A stretch of DNA of 10,491 nt from Pseudomonadota bacterium (GCA_023393575.1 JAEWKX010000199.1:1-10491); one strand, 5' to 3'; positions 1 through 6,537 are shown, counted from the first letter of the stretch. The notes: generated by a model from the letters alone, not told the origin. Numbers and translations: made by a program.

Positions 1-351
1 ATCACCCTGAGGAACTGCGCCTTTTTCGCCCGGCACGGCGTGCTTCCCGAGGAAAACCGGTTGGGACAGCGGTTCTTCGTGGATGCGGAGATGGAGGTTG
101 AGGCCGGCGACGTCCTGAGCAGCGACCTCGTGGAGCATACCGTGGACTACGGCGTCGCGTTTTCGCTGATCGAGGAGGTCGTCACGAACAGGCAGCGCAA
201 GCTGATCGAGACGCTGGCGATGGATATCGCCACGGCACTCTGCGACAGGTTCCCGCAGATCGTCAGGACGGCGATCACCCTGCGCAAGCCGAGCGCTCCG
301 GTTATAGGCGTCCTCGATTACGCCGAAGTGCGCGTCGAGCATCGGCCTTGA
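1..351 (+). CDS. folB: Dihydroneopterin aldolase, 5'-truncated by the window edge
   Basis: Dihydroneopterin aldolase cleaves 7,8-dihydroneopterin to 6-hydroxymethyl-7,8-dihydropterin and glycolaldehyde in cytosolic folate synthesis. The frame is open from base 1, so the start codon lies upstream; 116 residues are visible, nearly the whole 120-residue family length. Recognisable family segments are the opening ITLRNCAFFARHGVLPEE with the glutamate region used in pterin binding, the central HTVDYGVAFSLIEEVV, and the C-terminal LRKPSAP with the conserved lysine, followed by VLDYAEVRVEH. A GTG at 40 is internal to the conserved N-terminus and is not the start. The stop at 349-351 lies five bases before the folK ATG, so the two genes are surely co-transcribed. 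In rhizobia folP usually precedes this pair, but that cannot be checked here. Confidence 0.95.
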   Translation: MTLRNCAFFARHGVLPEENRLGQRFFVDAEMEVEAGDVLSSDLVEHTVDYGVAFSLIEEVVTNRQRKLIETLAMDIATALCDRFPQIVRTAITLRKPSAPVIGVLDYAEVRVEHRP

Positions 352-356
352 ACAGC

Positions 357-863
357 ATGACGGCGAAGGCTGCCCTCGGGCTCGGTGGCAATATCGGGGA
401 TCCTCCGGCGGCGATGGCGCAGGCGCTGAGGTGCCTGGGCGAGCGCGGGGATTGCAGGATCGAAGCGGTCTCGCGCCTCTACAGGACACCGCCATGGGGC
501 AAGACGGACCAGGCCGACTTCTTCAACTGCTGCGCCATCATCGCGACCTCGCTGGAGCCGGAGGAGTTGCTGGATCTCTGCCTTTCGATCGAGCGCGGTA
601 TGAAGAGGGAACGCCTGGAACGGTGGGGCCCGCGGACGATCGATATCGACATCCTCACCCATGACGGGCGCCAGGCCGAGAGCGACCGGCTCACCCTGCC
701 GCATCCACGCATGATCGAACGGGGGTTTGTGCTGATGCCGCTCGCCGATATCGCTCCGAAGATGCGCATCGGAGCAAGGACCGTATCGGAATGGCTGGAG
801 ACGGCCGATACCATCGGAATCCATGCCGTCGGCGAGGATAGGGACTGGTGGAGGCAGCGATAA
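357..863 (+). CDS. folK: 2-amino-4-hydroxy-6-hydroxymethyldihydropteridine pyrophosphokinase
   Basis: HPPK transfers pyrophosphate from ATP to 6-hydroxymethyl-7,8-dihydropterin, the step after FolB. The 168-residue product carries the N-terminal ALGLGGNIGDP loop (residues 6-16), SRLYRTPPWG (39-48), DFFNCC (54-59), the signature RWGPRTIDIDIL (89-100) whose Asp95 and Asp97 bind magnesium, and LPHPRMIERGFVLMPLADIAP (about 114-134). Length is normal for the family. I chose ATG 357. A TTG at 348 in the same frame would add three residues and overlap the folB stop as TTGA, and neither start has a strong Shine-Dalgarno sequence, so translational coupling to folB is likely either way. The 3' end faces a minus-strand gene 13 bases away with no obvious terminator between. 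Confidence 0.95.
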   Translation: MTAKAALGLGGNIGDPPAAMAQALRCLGERGDCRIEAVSRLYRTPPWGKTDQADFFNCCAIIATSLEPEELLDLCLSIERGMKRERLERWGPRTIDIDILTHDGRQAESDRLTLPHPRMIERGFVLMPLADIAPKMRIGARTVSEWLETADTIGIHAVGEDRDWWRQR

Positions 864-876
864 CGGACGCCGGCGG

Positions 877-1425
877 TCAGCGGATGGAGCCGACGGCGAT
901 CGTGTCGAGGTCGCGGTCGAGCGTCAGTCCGATGACCGGGATCATCTGGTCCTCGACCTTGACCGAGATGGTGATGTTCATCGTGTTCTCGTCGCGGAGG
1001 CTGGCGACCATCGCACCGTTTAGCTGCGCGCGATTGATCCCGACGACGACCTTGTCGCCGTTGACCGCCCCCGAGATGATGTCCAGGCCCTTGCCGTCCG
1101 CGCCGTCCAGAAACCTGCCCGTGTAGCTCTTGCCGTCCTGGGTGATGACGGCGGACATCGGCTGCTTGAAGACGCCGACGCGGCAGGTTCCGTCCAGCTT
1201 GATGCCGGCGGTTGCATCCGGCACCGTTTCCCCGGTCAGATTGCAGTTGAACTTGGTGCCCTTGTACTTGCCCGCGACGATCTCCCCCGGCCCCTTCCAC
1301 GCGCCGGCGACCGACTTGAAGAATGCCTTGTCGCGTGGAGCCGCGGATGCGGCGGGCGCGAGCGCCGACGTGGCGGAAAATGCGGCGGCAAGTCCGCCGA
1401 TCAGCGAAAAGGTGCGCAGGTCCAT
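877..1425 (-). CDS. Small secreted protein of unknown function
   Basis: I do not recognise a named family. The 182-residue product begins MDLRTF and has a typical Sec signal peptide: hydrophobic residues about 7-22, then a small-residue stretch ending ASA before AP at about 28/29. The mature part looks beta-rich, with many alternating hydrophobic and Gly/Asp turns, and has two cysteines (61 and 81) that could form a periplasmic disulfide. It opens with VAGAWKGPGE, faintly like the G-x-W start of lipocalin-type barrels; that resemblance is only suggestive. An in-frame ATG at 1449 would add eight residues before the signal peptide. I prefer 1425 because GGGAAAG sits just upstream and the signal peptide is then N-terminal. 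It converges with folK and is separated by about 100 bases from the ycjF-like gene upstream, so it probably has its own promoter. Confidence 0.8.
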   Translation of the reverse strand: MDLRTFSLIGGLAAAFSATSALAPAASAAPRDKAFFKSVAGAWKGPGEIVAGKYKGTKFNCNLTGETVPDATAGIKLDGTCRVGVFKQPMSAVITQDGKSYTGRFLDGADGKGLDIISGAVNGDKVVVGINRAQLNGAMVASLRDENTMNITISVKVEDQMIPVIGLTLDRDLDTIAVGSIR

Positions 1426-1529
1426 GTGTCTTTCCCAGGCGAGTGCCAACCCGTTTTGCGAGCCTGCAATCTACCCTCGGAATGGTTAACGACCAGTATC
1501 CAACTGCCGGCTGCGGGCGCTGAAAGGGG

Positions 1530-2597
1530 TTACCCGCGCTCCTCGCGGTTGCCGCCCAAGGGGGCGAGATCGGCGAGGAAGTCGCCAATTCCCGGCCGCT
1601 TCAGGGCGCGGAAGGGAAGGGGACGGCAGAGGTCCATCGCGGCGATGCCGATCCGCGCGGTGAGAAGACCGTTGATGACGCCTTCCCCCAATCGTTTGGA
1701 AAGCTTCGCGGCCACGCCGTGACCCAGGACCTGCTGCGCCAGGCCGTCTCCCACCGCAATCGAGCCGGTGACGGCAAGGTGTGCGACGACGTCGCGCATG
1801 AGCCGAAACAGCCCGAGCGTGCCGGGGCGGCCTCCGTAAAGCTCCGCCATCGCGCGCACCAGGCGCGATACCTCGAAGACGACGTAGGCGAGATCGACAA
1901 TCGCCCTTGGGCTGATGGCGGTGACGACGGAAACCCGTTTGGAGGCGTTCAGGATCAGCGCGCGGGCACGGCGGTCCAGGGGTGCAAGCAATTCCCGTTC
2001 GGCGAGGTCGATCAGTTGATGACCGTCGATGATCTCGTCTTTGGTGGCGTCCAGCACTGCCCGCCCCCTGGCTGTCTCGGCACGATGAGACAGGATGCCG
2101 GAGAGGCTCGCGACCACGGCGCGGGCCGGGCCGGGAAGCGGGGCAGCCGCTGCGGCTTCCGCCTCCGTCTTCAGGGACTGGACGGCCGAAAGCCGCATCA
2201 GGCCGATGATCTCGCGACCGACGACGACGGCGATCGCCAGGAGACCGATTGCAAGTGCGGTCAGTGCGGCATAGCCAAGCCAGTCAGACCGGGCGAAAAG
2301 ATCGCGCACCACGCTGTCCGCCCACAGCCCGAAGGCCAGCGAAAGAAAGGTGCCGAAAGCGGCAAGCGCCACGTTCGCGAAGGAGAACCGACGGCGCCTC
2401 CTCGGTTCCGCGACAGGAAGTTCCTGCGCGGCGAGTTCAGGCGGGGTGACGAAAGGATCCCGTTCGTCCGGAGTGACGACCACATTTCCGTCGAAGCTTT
2501 TCGGGGCACGGCGAACCGGGGAGGCTGATGTGCTGCTTGCCTCGTCATCGATGCGGAAGGCGCCCGGGCGGCGCCCGTTGTTGTCGGAAGTCGTCAT
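1530..2597 (-). CDS. YcjF/TIGR01620-like inner-membrane protein (DUF697)
   Basis: This 355-residue protein matches the layout of the YcjF family: a charged, Pro-rich cytosolic N-terminus (1-70) ending in an RRRRR patch, two adjacent transmembrane helices (about 73-95 and 106-127), an Ala-rich helical linker, and a C-terminal DUF697 region. The last contains HLAVTGSIAVGDGLAQQVLG (about 273-292) and a helix around GVINGLLTARIGIAAMDLCRPLPF (307-329). The arginine patch before helix 1 suggests a cytosolic N-terminus. The ATG at 2597 overlaps the upstream ycjX stop as ATGA, so translation is coupled and the two products probably act together. In enterobacteria the ycjX/ycjF pair belongs to the phage-shock (PspF) regulon; no psp gene is visible here. 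The biochemical function is unknown. Confidence 0.85.
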   Translation of the reverse strand: MTTSDNNGRRPGAFRIDDEASSTSASPVRRAPKSFDGNVVVTPDERDPFVTPPELAAQELPVAEPRRRRRFSFANVALAAFGTFLSLAFGLWADSVVRDLFARSDWLGYAALTALAIGLLAIAVVVGREIIGLMRLSAVQSLKTEAEAAAAAPLPGPARAVVASLSGILSHRAETARGRAVLDATKDEIIDGHQLIDLAERELLAPLDRRARALILNASKRVSVVTAISPRAIVDLAYVVFEVSRLVRAMAELYGGRPGTLGLFRLMRDVVAHLAVTGSIAVGDGLAQQVLGHGVAAKLSKRLGEGVINGLLTARIGIAAMDLCRPLPFRALKRPGIGDFLADLAPLGGNREERG

Positions 2598-4063
2598 GCG
2601 AGGCGATCCCCCAGGAGAAACTGCATGGCCCGGTCCAGGCGGATATGGGGAACCGACAGCTTCAGTCCGCCGCTGGTCTCCTCCAGTGCCGGGGGGCGGA
2701 ACCGTACGAAGTTGATGTCGGGCATTTCGGAGCCCGGCGATTCTAGGCTCCTGAACAGGACTTCCGGGTCCTGCGGCAGGTCGCCGGGAAAGACGGCCGT
2801 CTTGCGTATTCCGTCGAAGACCTCGCCGCCGATCTTCTCGCCGGCCATGGGCGTACCGACGATGACGGGCAGCTGGTGGCCGCCTTCGTTGACCGTCGCC
2901 TCGCGGGTGGCGCGCACCGAGGCGATCGCCATGACCTCGATCCCGGCACCGGCCATGCCGATCCGCTGGATGGCGCGGTCGACGAGGCGGGCGGTGATTC
3001 GCTCCAGCCTGTCGTGGCTCTCGTGATGGAGGTGATCCGCCTTCGTCGCGGCGACGAGGACCCTGTCGATCCGCCGGCCGAGGAGAGACGACAACAGGCT
3101 GTTGCTGCCCGGACGAAAGCAGGCCAACACGTCGCCGAGCGCCCGTTCCAGATCCTGCACGGCCTCACGGCCCCGGTTGATGGCCTGGAGAGCGTCGATC
3201 AGGACGATCTGACGGTCGAGGCGCGCGAAATGCTCCCGGAAGAACGGCTTGACCACGATTGCCTTGTAGGCCTCGTACCTTCGCTCCATCATGGCCCGCA
3301 GCGAGCCCTTGGGCGCCGGGTGGTCCGGCATCTGGGGCAAAGGCGCAAAAGTCAGGGCCGGCGATCCCTCGAGGTCGCCGGGCATCAGGAAACGGCCGGG
3401 CGGAAGCGTCGAGAGCGAGCGCTCGTCGGACTTGCAGGCCAGAAGGTAGGCGGAGAAGGCCTCGGCAAGGCGGCGGGCCGTCAATTCATCCGCCGGTGCA
3501 TCGACCGCCACGCTGTCCGCAAGGGTGAGCCACTCCTTTGCCAGTTCGGCCCGGATGCCGGTGCGGGCGAGGCTTACGGTATTGGCGCTGAACGTGCGGA
3601 AATCCTGGGCGAGCAGCGGCAGGTCGAGCAGCCATTCGCCGGGGTAGTCGACAATATCGATGGACAGGCGCCCCGGCGAGAACAGGCGGCTCCATCCGCT
3701 GGCGCTCTGGTAGTCGAGCGTTATGCGCAGTTCGGAAATAGCCCTGGTGGAATCCGGCCAGGTCCGCTCGCGAACGAGCGACTGGATGTGATCCTCGTAC
3801 TGGAAACGGGGAATGGCGTCGTCCGGCTGCGGTTCGAGCCGGATGCGTGAGACGCGGCCTGACCGGACAGGCTCGAAAAGCGGCAGGCGTCCACCGTTGA
3901 GCAGGTTGTGCACCAGGGAAGAGATGAACACGGTCTTGCCGGCCCGCGAGAGGCCGGTGACGCCCAGGCGGACCGTCGGATGGACGAGGGAGGAAGCTCT
4001 GTCGGCAAGATTGTCGATCGCGATTCGGGCGTCGTCGGTCAGGCTGGTCAACGAGGGCGGCAA
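2594..4063 (-). CDS. YcjX-family P-loop NTPase (DUF463)
   Basis: A 489-residue GTPase-like protein of the YcjX/DUF463 family. Visible motifs in order: Walker A GLSRAGKT (37-44), a G3-like DIVDYPGE (136-143), a G4-like ATKADH (339-344), and the family's C-terminal block RFRPP (455-459) plus VPHIRLDRAMQFLLGD (471-486). Length is normal. No membrane segment is evident, so it is probably cytosolic and tethered through its YcjF-like partner, whose gene overlaps its stop by four bases. The start is a TTG at 4063: AAAGGA lies seven bases upstream, an in-frame stop occurs at 4085-4087, and there is no ATG or GTG near the N-terminus. Homologues belong to the enterobacterial phage-shock regulon; the substrate and cellular role are not established. 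Confidence 0.9.
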   Translation of the reverse strand: MPPSLTSLTDDARIAIDNLADRASSLVHPTVRLGVTGLSRAGKTVFISSLVHNLLNGGRLPLFEPVRSGRVSRIRLEPQPDDAIPRFQYEDHIQSLVRERTWPDSTRAISELRITLDYQSASGWSRLFSPGRLSIDIVDYPGEWLLDLPLLAQDFRTFSANTVSLARTGIRAELAKEWLTLADSVAVDAPADELTARRLAEAFSAYLLACKSDERSLSTLPPGRFLMPGDLEGSPALTFAPLPQMPDHPAPKGSLRAMMERRYEAYKAIVVKPFFREHFARLDRQIVLIDALQAINRGREAVQDLERALGDVLACFRPGSNSLLSSLLGRRIDRVLVAATKADHLHHESHDRLERITARLVDRAIQRIGMAGAGIEVMAIASVRATREATVNEGGHQLPVIVGTPMAGEKIGGEVFDGIRKTAVFPGDLPQDPEVLFRSLESPGSEMPDINFVRFRPPALEETSGGLKLSVPHIRLDRAMQFLLGDRLA

Positions 4064-4070
4064 GGCGATA

Positions 4071-4076
4071 TCCTTT
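4071..4076 (-). promoter_or_regulatory. Ribosome binding site setting the ycjX TTG start
   Basis: AAAGGA stands seven bases before the TTG at 4063-4061. This spacing, together with the in-frame stop just upstream, identifies the TTG as the start. Confidence 0.6.
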
Positions 4077-4086
4077 GTTTCCGCCT

Positions 4087-4115
4087 ATATAGGGTCGACA
4101 TTCCGGCGATGAAAG
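4087..4115 (-). promoter_or_regulatory. Possible promoter for ycjX-ycjF
   Basis: On the minus strand CTTTCA (4115-4110) is followed after 17 bases by CTATAT (4092-4087). The -10 box is a perfect match to the published Sinorhizobium vegetative consensus CTTGAC-N17-CTATAT; the -35 matches at three of six. A start near 4080 would give a short leader containing the AAAGGA ribosome binding site. The -35 box overlaps the hairpin that follows sixA, so ycjX-ycjF may be transcribed both from here and by read-through. This is inference from sequence match only. Confidence 0.4.
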
Positions 4116-4131
4116 GCGGCCGCCGCCTTCC
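4111..4131 (-). terminator. Hairpin just after the sixA stop, without a U-tract
   Basis: A nine-pair stem (GGAAGGCGG with CCGCCTTTC on the minus strand, one G-U pair) closes a three-base loop and begins two bases after the sixA stop codon. No run of T follows, so it may be a weak or Rho-assisted terminator or an mRNA 3'-end stabiliser rather than a classical intrinsic terminator. Confidence 0.4.
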
Positions 4132-4133
4132 GC

Positions 4134-4631
4134 TCACGCCGTCAGGAAATCCACGAGATTCCAATGCCGGCCATTGGGATCCTGCGGTCGGTCGAGCACT
4201 GCCAGCCCCGCTGTCGGATAACCTGCAGGGATCGCCGCGGCGGCCCGTTCATTCCCCGCCAGTCTTTCCAGAACTTCCCCGATCGTCGGATTGTGGCCGA
4301 CGAACATCAGCGATTGGGCGTCCGGTGTGCTGGCGATCATCTCCAGATAGACGTCGCAGGAGGCATTGTAGAGTTCGTCCGCGAAAAACACTTCGAGGTC
4401 GTAGTCCAGGGCGCGCCGTACGGCCTCCGCCGTCTGGCGACAACGCAGCGCAGTCGAACTGACGATCCGGACCGGAAGGTGGCGCAGATCGGCGGCCCTT
4501 TCGGCGACGACTTCGGCCTCGGCGAAACCCTCATCGTCCAGCGGCCGATCGAAATCCCGCTCGCCGGGCTGTGCCCAGGCCGATCTGGCGTGGCGCAGCA
4601 AATAGATGCGGGAGGGGAATGCTGTATCCAT
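4134..4631 (-). CDS. sixA: SixA-type phosphohistidine phosphatase (histidine phosphatase superfamily)
   Basis: The 165-residue product belongs to the short SixA branch of the phosphoglycerate-mutase-like superfamily. It has the catalytic LLRHARSAW (11-19; His14 accepts the phosphate, Arg13 binds it), the second phosphate-binding region SSTALRCRQTAEAV (58-71, with Arg63), and VGHNPTI (111-117) with the second histidine His113. SixA of E. coli removes phosphate from phosphohistidine in phosphotransfer proteins; the target here is unknown. I start at ATG 4631 because homologues begin a few residues before the RH motif and a GTTGAC -35-like box lies at 4691-4686. The frame stays open to an ATG at 4772, which would add a hydrophobic 47-residue segment; I consider that non-coding. 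It lies upstream of, and co-directional with, ycjX. Confidence 0.88.
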   Translation of the reverse strand: MDTAFPSRIYLLRHARSAWAQPGERDFDRPLDDEGFAEAEVVAERAADLRHLPVRIVSSTALRCRQTAEAVRRALDYDLEVFFADELYNASCDVYLEMIASTPDAQSLMFVGHNPTIGEVLERLAGNERAAAAIPAGYPTAGLAVLDRPQDPNGRHWNLVDFLTA

Positions 4632-4851
4632 CTTTCTGATGCCCGTACTGACCGTCGTGGATGGGTACCTGTGGGGCAAAGGCGCGTCAACCAAGACAAT
4701 GGTCAGGAGGAGTAATACGAGCACGGGGGGCGCAAGAACGGGAGGGCAGCAAAGGAGAGGTTCCTGCTCCATAGAATAAACTGGTTAAATATTAGGCGCT
4801 TAGCACAATAACATGACAGTTTTAAAAATGGCGGGAAGGGGATCAACAGGG

Positions 4852-4881
4852 TTGAAGGTCGGCGGGAGATTGGGATATAGA
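4852..4881 (+). promoter_or_regulatory. Probable dksA promoter
   Basis: TTGAAG (4852-4857) and TATAGA (4876-4881) are separated by 18 bases; each matches the general sigma-70 consensus at four of six positions. Transcription from about 4888 would give a leader of under 30 bases that holds the GGGAGA ribosome binding site and would exclude the in-frame ATG at 4813. The rest of the 283-base gap between sixA and dksA has an AT-rich patch (4773-4830) that could hold further promoter elements; I see no gene in it. Confidence 0.45.
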
Positions 4882-4902
4882 GCCCGCCTTGAGATGTTCT
4901 TC

Positions 4903-4908
4903 GGGAGA
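4903..4908 (+). promoter_or_regulatory. Ribosome binding site setting the dksA TTG start
   Basis: GGGAGA lies six bases before the TTG at 4915. It supports this start over the in-frame ATGs at 4813, 4828 and 4894, none of which has a comparable site. Confidence 0.6.
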
Positions 4909-4914
4909 ATCGCG

Positions 4915-5334
4915 TTGAGTGAGAAGATCGATCTTGGCAATTATGTGCTCTCCGAGGACGAGGAGTTCATGAATGCAAGCCAGAAGGCCTATTTACGGGC
5001 AAAGTTGATAGCCTGGAAGAACGACATCCTTCGGGAAGCGCGCGAGACGCTTGACCATCTCGCGGAGGAGAGCGCCAATCATCCGGACCTTGCCGACAGG
5101 GCGTCATCGGAAACCGACCGGGCGATCGAGCTGCGGGCCCGCGACCGCCAGCGCAAGCTGATCGCCAAGATCGACGCGGCACTGCAGCGGATCGAGGATG
5201 GCACCTATGGTTACTGCGAGGAGACTGGTGAGCCCATCGGCCTGAAGCGTCTCGACGCTCGACCGATCGCCACCCTGTCGATCGAGGCGCAGGAACGCCA
5301 TGAGCGCCGCGAAAAGGTCTATCGCGACGAGTGA
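4915..5334 (+). CDS. dksA: RNA polymerase-binding transcription factor DksA (single-cysteine type)
   Basis: DksA binds the RNA polymerase secondary channel and, with ppGpp, retunes promoters in the stringent response. The 139-residue product has the coiled coil with the catalytic tip DLADRA (58-63), whose Asp61 and Ala63 align with E. coli Asp74 and Ala76, then ELRARDRQRKLIAKIDAAL and the C-terminal domain YGYCEETGEPIGLKRLDARP. The four zinc cysteines of E. coli are reduced to one: Cys101 remains, the others are Thr104, Ser122 and Ala125, so zinc cannot be bound in the usual way. Single-cysteine DksA is known from alphaproteobacteria. The start is TTG 4915: family proteins begin MSEKIDLGNYV and here the frame reads (TTG)SEKIDLGNYV after GGGAGA. 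A longer frame from ATG 4813 adds 34 residues unlike the family. Confidence 0.95.
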   Translation: MSEKIDLGNYVLSEDEEFMNASQKAYLRAKLIAWKNDILREARETLDHLAEESANHPDLADRASSETDRAIELRARDRQRKLIAKIDAALQRIEDGTYGYCEETGEPIGLKRLDARPIATLSIEAQERHERREKVYRDE

Positions 5335-5358
5335 CGCGACCGGCTTCTCTTGATTGCC

Positions 5359-5382
5359 GGCGCGGGAAACTGCGCCTTTTTT
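5359..5382 (+). terminator. Intrinsic terminator of dksA
   Basis: GGCGCGG pairs with CTGCGCC (seven pairs including one G-U) around a GAAA tetraloop, followed directly by six T. It begins 25 bases after the dksA stop. On the minus strand no T-run follows, so it acts on dksA transcripts only. Confidence 0.9.
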
Positions 5383-5387
5383 GTCGA

Positions 5388-5415
5388 TGGAAGCCTTCCA
5401 GGCATCGTCGATGCC
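5388..5415. repeat. Two abutting inverted repeats between dksA and moaA
   Basis: TGGAAG-C-CTTCCA (5388-5400) is immediately followed by GGCATC-GTC-GATGCC (5401-5415), both perfect. They lie downstream of moaA on its strand, 22 bases after its stop, and could form the 3' end of its transcript, though no T-tract follows either. Confidence 0.5.
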
Positions 5416-5436
5416 AACGGCTTTGACGCGGCCTGG

Positions 5437-6486
5437 CTAGCCGCCGGTAACGCTCATGTGCCGTGCAACCGCCGGACGGTTGTGATTTCGGTCGATGATG
5501 AAGTCGTGGCCTTTCGGCTTGCGCAGGATCGCGTCGTCGATCGCTTGCGACAGGAGGGTGTCGTCCTCGGAGGCGCGCAGCGCCATGCGCAGGTCGGCGG
5601 CGTCGTTCTGGCCGAGACACATGTAGAGCGTTCCCGTGCAGGTGAGACGGACGCGGTTGCAGCTTTCACAGAAATTATGGGTCATCGGCGTGATGAAACC
5701 AAGGCGGCCGCCGGTTTCTGCGACCTCGACATATCGAGCGGGGCCACCGGTCTTGAAGGGAATGTCGATGAGAGTGAACTGCCGCTCCAGATCCGCCCGC
5801 AGCTCCGAGAGAGGCAGGTAGCGGTCGGTGCGGTCTTCCTCGATCTCGCCCATCGGCATGGTTTCGATGACGGTCATGTCCATGCCGCGGGCATGGGCGA
5901 AGCGCAGCATGTCGGGGATCTCGTGCTGGTTGAAGTCCTTCAGTGCCACGGCGTTGAGCTTGATCTGCAAGCCCGCCTTCCGGGCTGCATCGATGCCTTC
6001 CATGACCTTCGAGAAATCGCCCCAGCGCGTGATCCTCCTGAACTTGTCGGGATCGAGGGTATCCAGGGAGACGTTGATGCGGCGGACACCGCAGGCATAG
6101 AGCTCGTCGGCATGACGCGCGAGCTGCGATCCGTTGGTCGTCAGCGTCAGTTCCTCGAGCGCGCCGCTGTCGAGATGGCGTCCTAGCTCGCGGATGAGGT
6201 ACATGATGTTTTTTCGCACCAGCGGCTCGCCACCCGTCAGGCGCAGCTTGCGCACGCCCTTGGCGATGAAGGCGGAACAGAGCCGGTTCAGTTCCTCAAG
6301 GGTCAACAGGTCCTTCTTCGGCAGGAACCTCATGTTCTCAGCCATGCAATAGGTGCAACGGAAGTCGCAGCGGTCAGTGACCGAAACTCGCAGATAGGTG
6401 ACGGCGCGACCGAACGGGTCGATCATCGGTGCCGTTTCGGCGACGAGCGGGCGAGCGTTGCCCAGCGGTCCTGGCAGAGTGTTCAA
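5437..6486 (-). CDS. moaA: GTP 3',8-cyclase (molybdenum cofactor biosynthesis protein A)
   Basis: MoaA is a radical-SAM enzyme that converts GTP to 3',8-cyclo-7,8-dihydro-GTP, the first step of molybdenum cofactor synthesis. The 349-residue product has the N-terminal cluster motif CDFRCTYC (Cys40, 44, 47), the SAM-binding LTGGEP (83-88), TLTTNGS (114-120), the C-terminal cluster Cys273, Cys276 and Cys290, and the terminal MSVTGG whose Gly-Gly tail is needed for activity. All key residues are present. The start is TTG 6486, backed by a perfect AGGAGG seven bases upstream; an internal ATG at 6426 has no such site. It converges on dksA and is divergent from the DUF971 gene. No Moco riboswitch is visible in the short leader and no other moa or mob gene lies in the window. 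Confidence 0.97.
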   Translation of the reverse strand: MNTLPGPLGNARPLVAETAPMIDPFGRAVTYLRVSVTDRCDFRCTYCMAENMRFLPKKDLLTLEELNRLCSAFIAKGVRKLRLTGGEPLVRKNIMYLIRELGRHLDSGALEELTLTTNGSQLARHADELYACGVRRINVSLDTLDPDKFRRITRWGDFSKVMEGIDAARKAGLQIKLNAVALKDFNQHEIPDMLRFAHARGMDMTVIETMPMGEIEEDRTDRYLPLSELRADLERQFTLIDIPFKTGGPARYVEVAETGGRLGFITPMTHNFCESCNRVRLTCTGTLYMCLGQNDAADLRMALRASEDDTLLSQAIDDAILRKPKGHDFIIDRNHNRPAVARHMSVTGG

Positions 6487-6493
6487 ATCCTTT

Positions 6494-6499
6494 CCTCCT
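6494..6499 (-). promoter_or_regulatory. Ribosome binding site setting the moaA TTG start
   Basis: A perfect AGGAGG on the minus strand lies seven bases before TTG 6486, strong enough to offset the weak start codon. Confidence 0.8.
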
Positions 6500-6508
6500 G
6501 ACCTGCCA

Positions 6509-6537
6509 AAGTGGGCGGCATTGCCGGTCGCGTCAAG
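6509..6537 (-). promoter_or_regulatory. Possible moaA promoter
   Basis: CTTGAC (6537-6532), an exact match to the rhizobial -35 consensus, is followed after 17 bases by CCACTT (6514-6509), a poor -10 match at three of six. A start near 6502 would leave a leader of about 16 bases that just includes the AGGAGG site. The weak -10 could mean an activator is needed, or that the match is chance. Confidence 0.35.

Noticed and set aside
479..1588. Long minus-strand open frame of 369 codons across folK and the secreted-protein gene
   Set aside because: It is rich in Arg, Gly and Pro, spans two convergent genes in the wrong frame and shows no family motif; this is typical of antisense frames in GC-rich DNA.
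2876..3850. Plus-strand open frame of 324 codons antisense to ycjX (and similar ones at 1719-2528, 5350-6186 and 9197-9925)
   Set aside because: Each lies opposite a well-supported gene and its codons mirror that gene's third-position GC bias; none shows a domain or a ribosome binding site.
4813..4914. N-terminal 34-residue extension of DksA from ATG 4813
   Set aside because: The extension is unlike the family, lacks a ribosome binding site, and lies partly upstream of the likely transcription start near 4888.
4632..4914. Possible small RNA or small gene in the sixA-dksA gap
   Set aside because: The gap holds divergent promoter-like boxes and an AT-rich patch, but I found no stable terminator-ended structure and no supported reading frame.
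5367..5382. The string AACTGCGCCTTTTT occurs both inside folB (13-26) and in the dksA terminator
   Set aside because: Only about 14 bases are shared, in unrelated contexts (coding versus terminator stem), with no flanking similarity; best explained by chance.
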